Numbered from the stretch's first letter, positions 11,631 to 24,010 are shown. The stretch is DNA of 64,000 nucleotides from Manduca sexta (GCF_014839805.1 NC_051138.1:13886983-13950982), one strand, 5' to 3'. Numbers and translations are program-made. The notes: generated by a model not told the origin, from the sequence alone.

Positions 11631-12374
11631 CTAGCTTTTGCTCGCGGCTTCGCCCGCGTGAAGGTGTTTTCCAGGATAAAATTCCACTGTTTGATAAAAG
11701 TCTTGCTACATATTTTCCCGGTACTTATAGGTTCAAACTAATTTTATCCCCAATCTATAATTTCAGTTCAATCAGTCGAAAATCTAAGAACATTTATACA
11801 AACTTTCATCCCCTATTTTATCCCCTTAAGGGTAGAATTTATCAAAATCCTTTCTTAGGGGATGCCTACGTCATAGTAGCTTTATGCATGTAAAGTCTTA
11901 GCCCGATCCGTCCAATGGTTTGGGCTGTTCCTTGATATATCACTGTCAGTCACCTTTGAGTTATATATTATATTAACAACTGAAGTTAGCTAAAATTGAG
12001 TTTCTCGAAGCCGACCACTATTTATGTACTATGTATTTTGAGACTATGCAATTTTGTCGCGTTCGCGATTCACTTTCACTTTTGTTGAGTTTCAGAACGT
12101 GATATTAGATCCTCCAACGCGCACGCGAATTTGAACTTTATGCAGCGGTAATAAATTACAAATTGACTCTCCATTTTATTTAGAAAACGTTTGTATGGGA
12201 AATAGAAAAATGCTGTTTTGAGGATTTTCCCGGCAATTATTCGAATTTTTCTCACCTTTTAAACCTTCCCTAGACCTCCACGAATAATTCAAGACCAAGA
12301 TAAGATAAATCCGTTCAGCCGTTCTCGAGTTTTAGCGAGACTAACGAACAGCAATTCATTTTTATATATATAGA
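11631..12374 (-). mobile_element. Non-autonomous Helitron, 744 bp
   Basis: On the minus strand it begins after A with TCTATATATATAAAAATG. It ends with the hairpin CGCGGGCGAAGCCGCG, then GCAAAAGCTAG, followed by T. This is the canonical A|TC...CTAG|T Helitron insertion. About 400 bp at its 5' end are near-identical by eye to the Helitron at 58955-59835, but the 3' halves differ. No ORF of note. Mobilised, if at all, by a Rep/helicase supplied elsewhere. Confidence 0.85.
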
Positions 12375-12764
12375 TATAACATCAAATCATAACCAATGGG
12401 AGTGGAGTAGTAATGAAAAATGTTGCAAAACCGAGTAAGTTTTATTTCTTTTGAAAGCTTCCGTTGCGTACGCTGCGTATACAGTTAAAGTTACCAAACA
12501 ATCATGTATGACGGAATTGTTCATATTAAAAGTTATAAAATATATAATAAAATAATGTCCCCGGCGCATCTGTCTGCCTGTCTGTACGTGATAAATTTAC
12601 AAAGTACCCAATGGATTTCGATGACATTTAGTATGAAGATAATTTGAGACCCTGTATAGAGATAGGCTTCTTGCTATCCCGGTAAAATATATAGCGGTAC
12701 TTTATGCCGTAAAAACATTCCACGTAGTCAAATCCGGAAGCAAATTATTAACAATACAATATAA

Positions 12765-13058
12765 TCTATATATTATATAAAAATTAATCCCTATTTCCCT
12801 TGGTCACGCCATCACCCTAGAACGGCTGGACCGATTTCACTATTTTATTTTTTTGTTATGTTTGTTATTGTCACGAGAAGGTTCTTATGAGAGCAAAAAT
12901 ACAAAAAAATTTGCGCGGGAAATTAGACAATTTAAGAAAACTTAACGAAAATATTAATTTTATATAACTATCAATTGTTGAAATAACTGTCAGCTATTGA
13001 CAAAATGCGCGCTGCAAATTCATAGTTAATATGGGACAACGTATGTCGGGTCAGCTAG
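12765..13058 (+). mobile_element. Short non-autonomous Helitron, 294 bp
   Basis: It begins after A with TCTATATATTATATAAAAATT and contains AGAACGGCTGGACCGATTTC. It ends GTCGGGTCAGCTAG, followed by T. Both termini and the A/T flanks fit Helitron insertion. Too short to encode anything. Confidence 0.8.
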
Positions 13059-13393
13059 TTTAATATTATAATTATACGTTATTAATTTCTTCCAACAAAC
13101 AAATTGTGTCGACTGTCGAGGGGTGCTCATATCTCGTCACTTCACATTCCATTGGACCCCAGTCCACTTACCATCAGGTGCAGTGAGGTCACATTTTCAT
13201 GACCGCCTAATAAAAATTAAGCCTTGTTTTCGGCATTTAAAATAACCTCAGTGTGTCCCGAGTATAACAATATGTTATGAATAATGTATGGAAATGTTAT
13301 ATGCAGCTGCCGGTATTCAAATATTGCGAATGTAATTCTAATGATTGTCTATATTTATTATTGTTTATTCCCTTACTTTATTTATCAATGGTC

Positions 13394-13775
13394 AATAGGG
13401 TACCGGACTCATTTTTGTTCTTTACTATTATCAAATATTTACATAATATAAATTATAACACAGAAGAAACTATTAAAATCCGGTAAAAAATCAAGTCTTT
13501 AAATTTCGGTGGAAGGGGTAATTAACAAGAAACAGAAAAGAGACGTAATACCCACATGTGACGTCATCGGGAATTACGACGCGTGCAAAAGAAAGAGATG
13601 AAGCGATATCCCCACATCGCGCCCACTTCTGCACATTATAATATTTTAAATATGAATAACTCGCTAATTTTTTAACCAATTTTTATGCAGTTTTCGCAGG
13701 AGTGCTTCTTTTTCGTATGATCAATCATTAAATATAGAATAATGTACGAAACCTAACATAGACCGGTCCCCTATT
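13394..13775. mobile_element. TIR element (MITE) with internal TGACGTCA, copy 1
   Basis: The ends are near-perfect inverted repeats (AATAGGG[T/G]ACCGG). The interior matches the inverted copy at 17242-17631: a block with AATTTCGGTGGAAGGGG, a palindromic TGACGTCA at 13559-13566, then GATATCCCCACATCGCGCCC and ATTTTTTAACCAATTTTTAT. No coding capacity. Confidence 0.8.
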
Positions 13776-15780
13776 GCAGAGCATGCCATTTAACTTTCTA
13801 AAAAAAAACAATATGGTGATTTGCTACGTATTCTTTATTTAATGCATCGGATAAATATCATCTTTTGATGGTAAAAAATTTAGTTTTAAATTTAAATAAA
13901 ATAATTATTGATCAGAATTTGTACTAGTTTTAGCCAACTAGTCATTAGACCACCGTGAAAGGTCTGACTTCACTCAATAGTAGAAATGAGCCGCGCCCGT
14001 ATTGAAGGACAGTATTTTTTCTTATGTTGAAGAGACATGCGTCTTAACAATCTGCTTATGGTTAGTTTTGTTTTTATTTGTATGACTTGCAGCGCTACGT
14101 GGTGCGATGTATATTGTATTTTCCTGCGTATTCGCCTGCATGATAAGTTTTCGCGGGATAAAATTAGCTTATAGCACGCAGGAGGAATATAGCTCCACAT
14201 TACTGCAAACAATCAAAATCTGTTTACTAGTTCCTGAGATTAAGCGTTCAGACAAACAAACTCTTCAGCTATATATATCGGTATAACTATTTGTTAAAAT
14301 TTGCAGGAAGCATAAATATTTTGGACTTGCATCGTATCATTTTGTTACACCTTAATGAGTTTCTGAGTGTTTCTTTTCAGTAATACAAAAGTAAATTTGG
14401 CTAATAAAAGTACCAACACCCATTCCTATAAATTATTCATGGAAGATACTTCCTTTATCTGCAATCATGAACTAGAAATGTTATAAAAGCTGATGTAATT
14501 TTCCATAATAAAGTGTCCGATTGTAAATATTTAATTTAGGAGTTTTGTTTAGTTTAATTTGTTTCCTTATTATGATATAGTGTTAGTCCAGAGCTCAGTT
14601 TGCGTCAGTCTTTTCTTGGAATAAGAAGTTCCTTTTTGCCTTTTGCTGGTATACAAAATGTATCGAATAGAGAACTTTTTTCTTCAAAGTCTGTTAAAAA
14701 ATAATTTACTATATTATACGTGAAACAATATTTTTCTACTTTTTACGAATATTACGCGACCAGAAGTGTGTAAAATTTGTTATTATTAAAGTTCATAATT
14801 CATATACAGGAAAGAATATTGCTATTATGAATTGCGCAGACGAATTTCGACCACTGGACCATCACTATTCAATTGTTATTCATAAAGGCTGGTTTGATGG
14901 ATTGACACAGACAGAGGTATTAATAACTTTCATTTTGAATATAACATTCGCACGAAGATATAATAGCTAATATTCACAGCTTCGTCTGCGCAAACGTTTG
15001 TCCGCGGAATAAAAGTCTAATTGGGCATGTTCATTTATTTTAGAAAAAAGATATTCTGAAAGTTGAATGATGCAAATAGTCCAGCGAAAATAGGTTTTAG
15101 TTCTCTTATTTTTAAAGTATTTTTTCTTGGATCCTTGGTGTCGAGTAAACGTTAAAAATAAAGTTTTATTTTTTTAAGAATCTATGAACTGATTTTTAAT
15201 CATTTTTGAATTTTGTCAGTGCTTTCTAATTCAAAATTTTACACAGTATTGTTATTACTTATGGTGGTTGTGCGCCATTTGAATATCTTGCTCGTCATAT
15301 TTCAGTAGTAAAAATATCAAGGTTGGGTACAGAATTCAAAGATTCTCATTATCATATAATAAGTTTGTTCCATTTCGAATGACACGCACTAAGATTGAAA
15401 GAATATCGTGCCAACATTCTCGCTTTATTAAAATGTATGTCATATCGAATGTGACATGCGCTTGTCTATTGATAGTTACTTCGTCACGTATTATGTGTGA
15501 GATGGAATTGGCTAAGATTTATGAAGATTTTTTTGATATTGTTATGAATTTAAAAAGAGATGTGACTCACATCGCTGCGACACATTGATCACCTTATAGC
15601 TGGAAATAGATTGAGATATACCGGGGCAAAAAACGAATAGATTTTATCTAATAGATAAAAGTTAAGATCCAATTCTGAAAATTCTTACACTAATCAAAAG
15701 CCACAATCACTTGACTGATTTTTTGATACCTAAATATTAAAATCAAAGCTGACTCAATGTTAAACAATTAGGCACCTTTA
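13776..15780. other. Mostly unassigned AT-rich DNA
   Basis: A Helitron-like remnant (TTTTCGCGGGATAAAATTAGC followed by AGTTCCTGAGATTAAG) covers about 14145-14290. Nothing else is recognised. Confidence 0.5.
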
Positions 15781-15789
15781 ATAATAATA

Positions 15790-16085
15790 ATAATATCAGC
15801 CCCGCATTATAATATGTCCCACTGCTTAGCACGGGCCTCCTCTACTACTGAGAGAGTTTAGGCGTTAGTAGACCACACTAGCCTAGTACGGAGTGGCAGA
15901 CTTCACATACCTACCCTTAAAAATTTTCTAATATTTTCCTTCACTGTTAAAGCAAGCGATAATTCACAAGAAATAGACACATAAGATAAGAGAAGTAAGA
16001 GATGCGTGACCTTGGGTTTTGAACCTGGAGACATTCCTCTCGGCAGTTCGTTCCACACCCAACAAAACTGTCGTCAGTTACCCTT
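15790..16085 (-). repeat. SINE-like family B
   Basis: Same order as the copy at 34115-34436: ATGTCCCACTGCTTAGCACG, CCTCCTCTACTACTGAG, TTCCTTCACTGTTAAAGC, and a B-box-like GGTTTTGAACC near 16014-16024. Sense is minus, because the tRNA-like head is at the right. Confidence 0.7.
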
Positions 16086-16506
16086 ACTCTAACTTGTTAT
16101 CTGGTCAATATGCTGTTTCATTCACTCAAAACAAATTTAACTAACAATGAGAGAGACAAACAATAATGGAACAAGCCTCCGTGACTAGGCCAAAGTTACC
16201 CAAACTTATTAATCGAATAATCTGCCCATCCAGCCTTTAGATAATAAAACAAAATCACCGGGGAATAAAGTGAAAATTAACTTGTTCGAATAAGGTTCGT
16301 TACATTCCATAAAGTGTTATCAATAGCATCGCGCCAGATATGTAAACAAATTTCTAACTACTTTTCAAGTTATTCACGTATGACCTGTTCAATCTCCTTT
16401 AAATCACTAAAACGTAACTAAGCCTGTATGGTGCACTACGTATAAATTTGAATTCCAGAATTACACCCAAAACATCTACACAAAAGACTTATACTAAATA
16501 CATATT

Positions 16507-16740
16507 ATGTTGGTGGTGGGATATATTTTATATCCACCCGTATGGCGACCACCGTACACAAGGTGTAAAAACCCGCTATAGTGGCTTAAGTGTGTCGCGT
16601 TCCGAGATCAGACTGTGTATATCTGATTCTAACAGGCCGCCATAGTTGCGTTGACTGCCGAGGGGTAATCATCTCTCGTTAGTCGACATTTTATTGGAAC
16701 CCACTCCTCTTACCATTGAATGCAGTGGGTTCACTTTACC
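16507..16740 (+). repeat. Interspersed repeat, family D
   Basis: Carries GGCGACCACCGTACACAAGG, GTGTGTCGCGTTCCGAGATC and AACAGGCCGCCATAG. A TCATCTCTCGTTAGTCGACA block follows. Related copies or parts lie at 25021-25240, 40058-40195 and 51190-51325. The distal block alone recurs at 13105-13200, and inverted near 24540-24660. SINE-like in size. No coding content. Confidence 0.65.
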
Positions 16741-16762
16741 GCGCACGTATAAAGAAATACAT

Positions 16763-17073
16763 AACATACATACATACATACATACATACATACATACATA
16801 CATACATACATACATACATACATAACATCACGCATTTATCCCCGAAGGGGTATGCAGAGGCGCAACTAGGGCACCCACTTTTCGCCAAGTATGTTCCGCC
16901 CCATGATGTGATAGGGGGCGAGCCTATCGCCATATCGGGCACAAATTCCAGACTCCGGGCTGATACTGAGCAGAAAAACCCAAATATTACTTTGCCCGAC
17001 CCGGGATTCGAACCCAGGACCTCAGAGCGCTATTGTACCGGACATGCAATACAACTACGCCACCGATGCAGCA
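16763..17073 (-). mobile_element. tRNA-headed SINE, family C, with (CATA)n tail and 16-bp TSD
   Basis: Read on the minus strand, the head has an A-box-like GTGGCGTAGTTGT (17051-17063) and a B-box-like GGGTTCGAATCCC (about 17003-17017). A ~180-bp body follows, then a long TATG tail on the minus strand (CATA on the plus strand, about 16763-16825). A perfect 16-bp target duplication, GTATAAAGAAATACAT, flanks it at 16747-16762 and 17074-17089. It would be transcribed by Pol III and mobilised by a LINE; that is family knowledge. ORFs across it are not genes. Confidence 0.9.
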
Positions 17074-17241
17074 GTATAAAGAAATACATTAGAAATAAAC
17101 ATTCACTAGGTTGTACACATTTGAAATACCAATTCCTGTCCAATATAGGTAAGAACCCCTATCACGCTATGTGACGGATATAAGCTATCAGAAGTGTAAG
17201 TGCACTAGTTACATCTAACTCTTTGGCGCTCCCCCTAAAGC

Positions 17242-17631
17242 AATAGGGGACCGTCCTGTGTTTGATTTTGTACATTATTCTATATGTAATGGTTAATAAT
17301 ACGAAAAAGAAACCCTCTTGTGAAAATACATTAAAATTGGTTAAAAAATGAGCCAGTTATTCATATTTCAAATATTACTATGTGCCGAATTGGGCGTGAA
17401 GTGTGGATATCGCTTCATCCCTTTCATTCGCACGCGTCGTAATGGCCGATGACGTCACACGTGGGTATTGTGCCTCTTTTCTGTTCTTTTTAGTTACCCC
17501 TTCTACCGAAATTGAAAGACTTATAACTTGTTGATTTTTTACTGGATTTAAATAATTCTTTCTGTGTTATAATTTATATAACGTAAATATTTGATAATAA
17601 TAAAGAACAAAAATGAGTCCGGTCCCCTATT
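17242..17631. mobile_element. TIR element (MITE) with internal TGACGTCA, copy 2 (inverted)
   Basis: Ends AATAGGGGACCG and CCGGTCCCCTATT are inverted repeats. The interior is the reverse complement of the element at 13394-13775, with TGACGTCA at 17450-17457 and GTGGATATCGCTTCATCCC beside it. No ORF. Confidence 0.85.
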
Positions 17632-19320
17632 CTTGTGCACTCGTTCTTCACACCAAATACGCGCCCATGCACGGGGGGAAGTTTGTCGTGACCCCAGTCA
17701 CACAGTTAAGTGTGAATCACTCATGATTAAAATTCACATTGGTGCCTCTAAGGGTTTGCGAACGTTTCCCCTCCACCCATGCTAGTAAGTTGCCATCTCT
17801 CCCTCACTTTCCATTGGCCCCTCAAGTCGGTAAGCCAGGGGATTTCAGCGTACCATGCGCAGGTTCCCGCCGGTGTCACCTTCAAGGGCGATTACACACA
17901 ACAAAACCCTTTGACGCCGAAGTATATGCTCATAATTAATTGTTTACATTTCTATCACAAAATTAATACACTAGTTTTCGCAATACTGAATGAACTAGAG
18001 AAAGGAATAATTATTTTCTCCCATTCCGAGAGCGGAACTCATTTAAGTGTCCGGTCACGTCGGGATGTAGCCGAAGTTTTTTCTTCTTCAGCAGAAATTA
18101 ATTCGCGCAATCGAGACTTCATTTCGATTAAAATATGGTTGGTGTTATTTTAGGTCAATGAGCAATGAGTTTAAGAAGTGATCACTGCATACTAAACTAC
18201 ATTAATATATGTAGGTACATTAATTAAGCAATGTTTCGATCTGTAATTCTAAATATAATTACTAAAGAATAAAATATTTTTATCACAGATCACGCTATGT
18301 ACGAATATAATTTTGCGCAAATAATATGCGAAGAAAGTATAAGGATGGAATCACAGATAAAATTTGCAATATTTTTATATAGACACGCGAAACTATATCT
18401 TCTCCACTTGGAAGTAAGTAGAGTGGAGTTTGGGCTGACAAGAGATGACTACCCCTTGCCAGTTGACACATTTATGTCGGCTTGATTAAAATATTTGAAC
18501 TAGTGACGGAGAAGAATGCTATAGAGGTCTTTATAGTATCTCAAAGTTGTTTTTCCAGCAACTGGGACCGTACGATCGCCACGTTGTTTAGTTAAATAAT
18601 ACTACCAGTAACTACCATACGATTCCAACTCCTCTCTATCTTTCTACTTATTTCTTTCTATATATCTCTTAGTATATAGTTTATCTCTTTTTCAAGGATA
18701 GGCAGCGATGTAACATACCCAGATTTCTTTAGCTAAGTTGTCTCATGTTATAGGTGCAAGGCTCTGCCATTTACCTGACATACTAATTGACTCCTGGCTG
18801 ATACGGAACAGAAAATCAAATATCAGTTTGTCCGAAAAGGAACGACCCGTATTAAAATAGCAGCTTTTTCCTGCAACAAATTTTGTTTGGAGGATTTTGA
18901 ATCTTAAAACCTCAAACCGTTCAGCCAGGCCTGCATTCTCGTTTTCAAGTATAACTAGAAAAAGATTTTAACTATGTTTTACATTGCTCCAAACATCTTC
19001 CCCAAAATGTTTATCAGCTGTTATCAAGAACAGTTTCTCCTACCCTGGATTCGAAACACGTTATTCTGATACTATAACGGTAATTTAAATGAGAAAAGAC
19101 AATAAAAGTAATTTACAATGAAGTATTCATATTGCCCTTTTGCCACTTCCCGACACCATCCCCGGAGTAATGTAGCCTTCAACAGGATTAGACCGGGAGA
19201 CAGGTCGCGACTTACTTTTGGTAAGTCAATTTACGATTCGAAATTCGCATCTTCTCTCAGGGTTGCTATTCGCGGTTGCCAACTTTGAAAACAATTTGAA
19301 GTAGAAAATAATACATTTTG
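17632..19320. other. Unassigned, with a GC-richer patch
   Basis: 17640-17930 is richer in G+C than its surroundings and has short overlapping ORFs. I recognise neither a domain nor a repeat family. 18400-18485 contains a decayed part of repeat family D. The rest is unassigned. Confidence 0.4.
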
Positions 19321-19324
19321 GTTT

Positions 19325-19870
19325 ACAGACTTTATTTATTTGGGAAATTTATAGCGATCTTAATAAAAAATACAATGCTTCTTTTAATTACATTAGGTTA
19401 AATATGGCCAATTACAAATTTCCTCAAATTAATACAACGAAAAAAACATAAAACATAAATCTGTGGAAGTACATAAATTTTTAAATTATCACATATTAAA
19501 TTCATAAGTACAGTGTGAAAGTGTGTTTGTGTATACGTGTAGATGCGTGTGTGTATGTGTGCAAGTGTAAGTGAAACCTCAGTTCTCGGACAGAACCATA
19601 CTAACTTGTCTTTTGAATTGATTTTTTGATGTGTAGAACAAGTCGATGTCGGAGAACTTCTTATTATACGTACATGGTAGGCGTACCAGGGTGGAATTTT
19701 GTCTATAATTTGTACGACAATGTGGAACGTTGAGTAGACATGTGTCGAGTGCGACGTCGAGGCACTGCTATACCTATTTCATTTAATAGAGGTGGACAGT
19801 CTATGCGATTATGAAATATATCGTGCAGGAACATCATGTCGGACGTGATACGCCGCTTTGCTAAACACGA
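19325..19870 (-). pseudogene. LINE fragment: RT C-terminus and 3' UTR
   Basis: On the minus strand one frame from about 19835 to 19680 is continuous. It reads like the C-terminal tail of a jockey/CR1-type RT: DCPPLLNEIGIAVP followed by RRRTRHMSTQRSTL. A stop then interrupts a downstream stretch resembling FHPGTP. A GT-rich 3' region and AATAAATAAAG near 19330 follow, consistent with the 3' end. The 5' part is missing, as in a 5'-truncated insertion. The clade is inferred from memory of motifs. Confidence 0.65.
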
Positions 19871-19984
19871 CAAATTGAAATTTACACAACATTCCGCGTA
19901 GTTTATGAACGATTAATAGTAGAAAACAAGGTTATTAAAACTGAGCTAATAAGAGTTGCAATTTTAAAAGTGTCTATGTTCTAT

Positions 19985-20175
19985 GTTGAGGGGCTCCTTT
20001 ATCCCCACATAGCCCGTAGAAGGTCAGGCCGTTGTTCGTGGGATGCCGACTAGGGGTCTAGCCAGCCCAACTCCTTCCAGAAGCGCAGAATCTTCCTGGT
20101 ACCTCCACAGGCTTCTCGGAGTAACCCCGGTGTACCGAGGATTTCAGCCCGTTGTGCAGCTACACCTCAAAAGTA
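19985..20175. repeat. GC-rich repeat fragment of unknown family
   Basis: A patch of about 190 bp is markedly richer in G+C than its neighbours (for example CGGAGTAACCCCGGTGTACC). No ORF. It resembles 3' parts of GC-rich non-LTR elements, but I cannot assign it. Confidence 0.35.
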
Positions 20176-20221
20176 TCATAATTTTAGTTAATTAAAAAGT
20201 TTTATAATTTAGGATTAATCA

Positions 20222-20455
20222 CACACATACGTCCTCTATTTCTAATAGGGTAGGTGGAGGTGAACTAGTGGACCCACTTTACCTCGCGTGTCTTACCTCT
20301 CATGATAGGGAGCAAGCCTATCGCCATATTGTCACAAAATCCAGACTCCGAGCTAATACTGAGTAGAAAAACCAATGTCACTTTGCCCCACCTGGAGATC
20401 GAACTCAAGACCTCAGCACTGCAGTCCTACCGAAATACTATGCCACCAAGGCAGT
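20222..20455 (-). repeat. tRNA-headed SINE family C, diverged
   Basis: The same block order as 16763-17073 is recognisable: GAGCAAGCCTATCGCCATAT, AATCCAGACTCCGAGCTAAT, a decayed B-box (GATCGAACTC) and TATGCCACCAAGGCAG. No CATA tail is kept. An old copy. Confidence 0.7.
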
Positions 20456-20459
20456 CAGC

Positions 20460-21600
20460 AGTCATTAAATTGTAAAATAAAACAAATATCTTACTAGTTT
20501 TCAACTTTATTCGTATTGTATCAGTTTTCAGAATATTATACAAAACATACACTGTGCATATTTATTTGTTACATGAAGATAAGTAATTGCTGTAGTGCTG
20601 TTTTACTTACAGGCTGTCACCGCGTGCACATATACAATAAACAATTAACTGCTTCAAGTGCTATTCTAAATAAAGACTACATATAAAACTAGATTTGTTT
20701 TCGACAAGCGAGTTTGATACTTTCCTTTTTAAGGCATTAATATGTCAATACAATCAGATTTTTCTACAATTCGTTTATATAATCTGGATAGAAGAGGAAC
20801 AGGCGAGTGACAGGTTAAAAATTACTAGGAACGTTTTCAAAACCAATTATACTTGCATTTAAATACTATCCTAGCTGGTCAGAAATCGTTCGAAATTTGT
20901 CCTGAAATAACACAGTTGGCAACCCAGCTCTATCGCCGACCTCAAAAATCTCGTTAAAACTTATGAAGTTCCCACTCGCCAGTTGTTCACTAGTAACGAA
21001 GTTAGTATCCGTGTTAAATTGGTGTTTGTGTAAAGATTATAGTGGTTAAGATTGAAACTTTAGTTAAGAGTATTTACATTATTAATAAAAAAATCTATGT
21101 TCACAAAGAGTATTTTCATAAATTAAGAAAAAAATCCAGAATTCATAAATTATTAAAAGTAGAATCTCGGTTTAATGGTAATGTTTTATTTTATGTTTAT
21201 TTATAATATTAAAAACTATGATAGCGCGAAGACGCGTTAAATTTTTTCCGCTACTATGAAACCGACAGCAGCTGTTTACGAAGTTATTGAAACAACTTCG
21301 CGGCGCGTTAGAACCTATTCCACAATGTTCAAGTACATTTTATACACTAGTTAACCAATTAACAGTTGATATAGCATGTAGTTAGTGTTTAACTGATTAT
21401 CATTTATTTGGGAGCATAGTTGACTTCGTGATCTTTGTATATGGTCGAAGTAACCTTTACATAGTCATTCTAAAACAACCGTTTAGGTCTGGTTTACTTT
21501 CATAGAACTTCGTAAATCACACACAAACGGACCTTGTGACGATTGTATGCCTTACATAATCAACTTTTGTTATATCACAAGTTACAAGGAACCGTCTCAC
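20460..21600. other. Unassigned AT-rich stretch
   Basis: No gene, RNA or repeat structure recognised. Confidence 0.4.
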
Positions 21601-21603
21601 TAC

Positions 21604-21905
21604 TTATTGGTGATAGGTCTCTCATGTGTGAGGGACCGCCTGGGTAGGTACCACCGCAATGTCTATTTCTGCCGCCAAGCAGCAGTGTGTAATCACTGTT
21701 GTGTTCCGGTTTGAAGGACATTCTAGCCAGCGTAAATATTGGACATATTGAGATTTAACATTTCATGCCCCAGAATGGCGACAGCAGTGAAATACCAAAC
21801 AATACTCTTACTACTTGTTGGATGGTGTTCCTACTGTTTATAGGCGGTTGTATCGCTTACTATCAGGCGAACGGCAAGCTCGTCTCGTCATTGAAAGCAA
21901 TAAAA
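21604..21905 (-). repeat. SINE-like family A, inverted copy
   Basis: Reverse complement of the 6768-7065 family. The GAGACGAGCTTGCCGTTCG block lies near 21870-21890 and CCACCGCAATGTCTATTTCT near 21650. An A run (21900-21910 on the plus strand) borders it. The ORF at 21765-21992 falls inside it and is not a gene. Confidence 0.75.
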
Positions 21906-21988
21906 AAAAAACTATGCCCAAATTTAAAAACCTGTTTTATCTGCGTGAGAACTGAACTCACGACCTGTCAATCAGGATTGATCATTTA

Positions 21989-22014
21989 TTAATCAATCAA
22001 GTTTGATTGATTAA
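21989..22014. repeat. Perfect 12-bp palindrome
   Basis: TTAATCAATCAA, a 2-base spacer (GT), then TTGATTGATTAA. It sits in a low-complexity ATTGATTAATC run that continues to about 22036. Confidence 0.85.
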
Positions 22015-22036
22015 TTGATTATTTATTAATCAATCG

Positions 22037-24010
22037 CGAAACACTATCCACATATTTAACTAGAATATAAGCGAAATTTATTCAGGACCGAAATAACATA
22101 TTATTAAACGTACTTTCGTGTTTATGGGTTAATATTTCAAATGGTATTCTGGTGGAACTTTTAATGTTAACAACAGCCTAAAGTTACATAATAGTTACGC
22201 CTACGGCTGACCTCACGTTGAAGTCCATTCCTGGGATGAAAAGTACTTCGGGTACTGGATTTTCATATCTATTCATATTATAAAACAAACCCCCTTTTCT
22301 GTCTGTCTATGTTATGGATTTCCTCAAAGTCTACTAAGCGCATTTTTATGAAATTTAGTTTAAGATCCTGGGAAGGTTATAGGTTACTTTTATTTTGGAA
22401 AAATATATAGCGTGAATTTTATCCCAGAAAACTCTCACTCGGGCAAGGCATCGAGCAAGACGTAGTGAAGTAATAAAATGATATTTCAGAATCATAGCAC
22501 TAGTTTTCAATATTAGATCGTTCAAAATAAAAAACTCATCGACTACACAAGGATATTTTGATACAGAGTTTGTAAATGAAACCATATTATACTCGTCTTT
22601 ACCTCTTCTAACATTGTGCCAAAAATCATCCATGTATAACGAATATTTTCACCAATAATCCCGGGTTTATGTGTCTGTTTTTTTCATATCGTAGTTTAGT
22701 GCGAATATAAGTTGTGCGGAAGTGTATTTTTCAATGAAAGTGTTGTCGCTACGATGATTTTTTTCACAGTTGTAATGGCATTAGGGCGCGTAAACTAAAA
22801 ATGACTTTTTATTGATATTTAATTTGTTTTAAACATACACTTTTTTATTTTACATCTATGGTTCGAGTAATTAATTGTTAAGTGTTATTTTCAAGAGGAT
22901 GTGGTATATTTGATAAGTATACCTTATAAGTTTACTTTATTGTGGTAAGTACAATTTTTTGTAAATTTTGTAAAAAAAATTATTAAATATATATATTTTT
23001 TGTAAATTTATTGTGGTAATATTAAGTATGTGGTAAGTGGTTTCATTTAGTAATGCAAAGTCAATATGACCCTATATCATAATAGTAAAATTTAATCACT
23101 ATTTCTTCTCTGTTTTATCATTTTAAGTATCGATCAAATGACAAAACATTCATTAAACAATATTTAACGAAGTGTTTAATAACAACAACCAGCTGAAGTA
23201 TTCGATAACCAAAGATATTGAGCCTTGTTCAGAGTATTCGGGTCAGGAGGTGCGCTGTCTTTTGGAAATATTAATATAATTTAACAGAATTCCTTCATTC
23301 TTGTGGCATAAAGGTGCATCGCGTTATTGAATACATCATCCGGGAATCTTACCACGTTTTAGGACCTAAGGAATGTAGGCACTACATTTATATTTACGCT
23401 CATTTTAGATATCGATATTAAACTATTTTATTGCGGTTTATATTATAATTTTCTATCGACATTTTGTAGGCAGATATCTGACATTCTTAATAAAGGCCAG
23501 GTCAAAAGTGTTCTGAACTAGCGGGGGTGCATGAAAAGATTAATTTTTAGTACAGGAAGCGAGAGAACTATGCTAGAATCGTGGAAAGTGGCAATTCATA
23601 CTCTTTGCCTACCGCTATAAGTTAGAGGCATGATACTATGCATTCATGTATAAAATCATAGTCATTAATCCACTTTAATCATAAAATAGAAGCTTTTTAT
23701 TTACGTTATCAACATAACTTCTTAATTAAATGTAATTTGCGTGTTTTCAAGCTCTTTTACCGTTCCTGCTTCTCTATATTATATTATGCTAGTAATATCT
23801 GTCCACCCCCGATTGTTTATGTCACGAGTCTGTACCCGAATTAGCCCTTTCGCCGGTCCAAAAACGGGCTACAATTCGATTTTCGTGAGGTAATTTCTGA
23901 AAGATGAAGACCTTTAATACAAAGACCGTGCTTAAAAAGGTAATTCATTTTTAGTCTTTGTTCATTATCTGTACAGGTTATAAATAGGATTTGACATATT
24001 TTTTTTATAA
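22037..24010. other. Mostly unassigned; one Helitron-like remnant
   Basis: 22260-22475 reads like a decayed Helitron (CCCCCTTTTCTGTCTGTCT, then TCGGGCAAGGCATCGAGCAA). The rest is AT-rich with no recognised structure. Confidence 0.4.

Noticed and set aside
16763..16825. Regularly repeated short units that might suggest a CRISPR array
   Set aside because: It is a simple four-base microsatellite without spacers, in a eukaryotic sequence.
16716..17174. 152-codon ORF with a Tyr-Ile-His-Thr repeat, and similar ORFs at 32371-32670 and 62919-63131
   Set aside because: They read through tRNA-headed SINE copies and a CATA microsatellite. The shared peptides reflect repeat copies and not a gene family.
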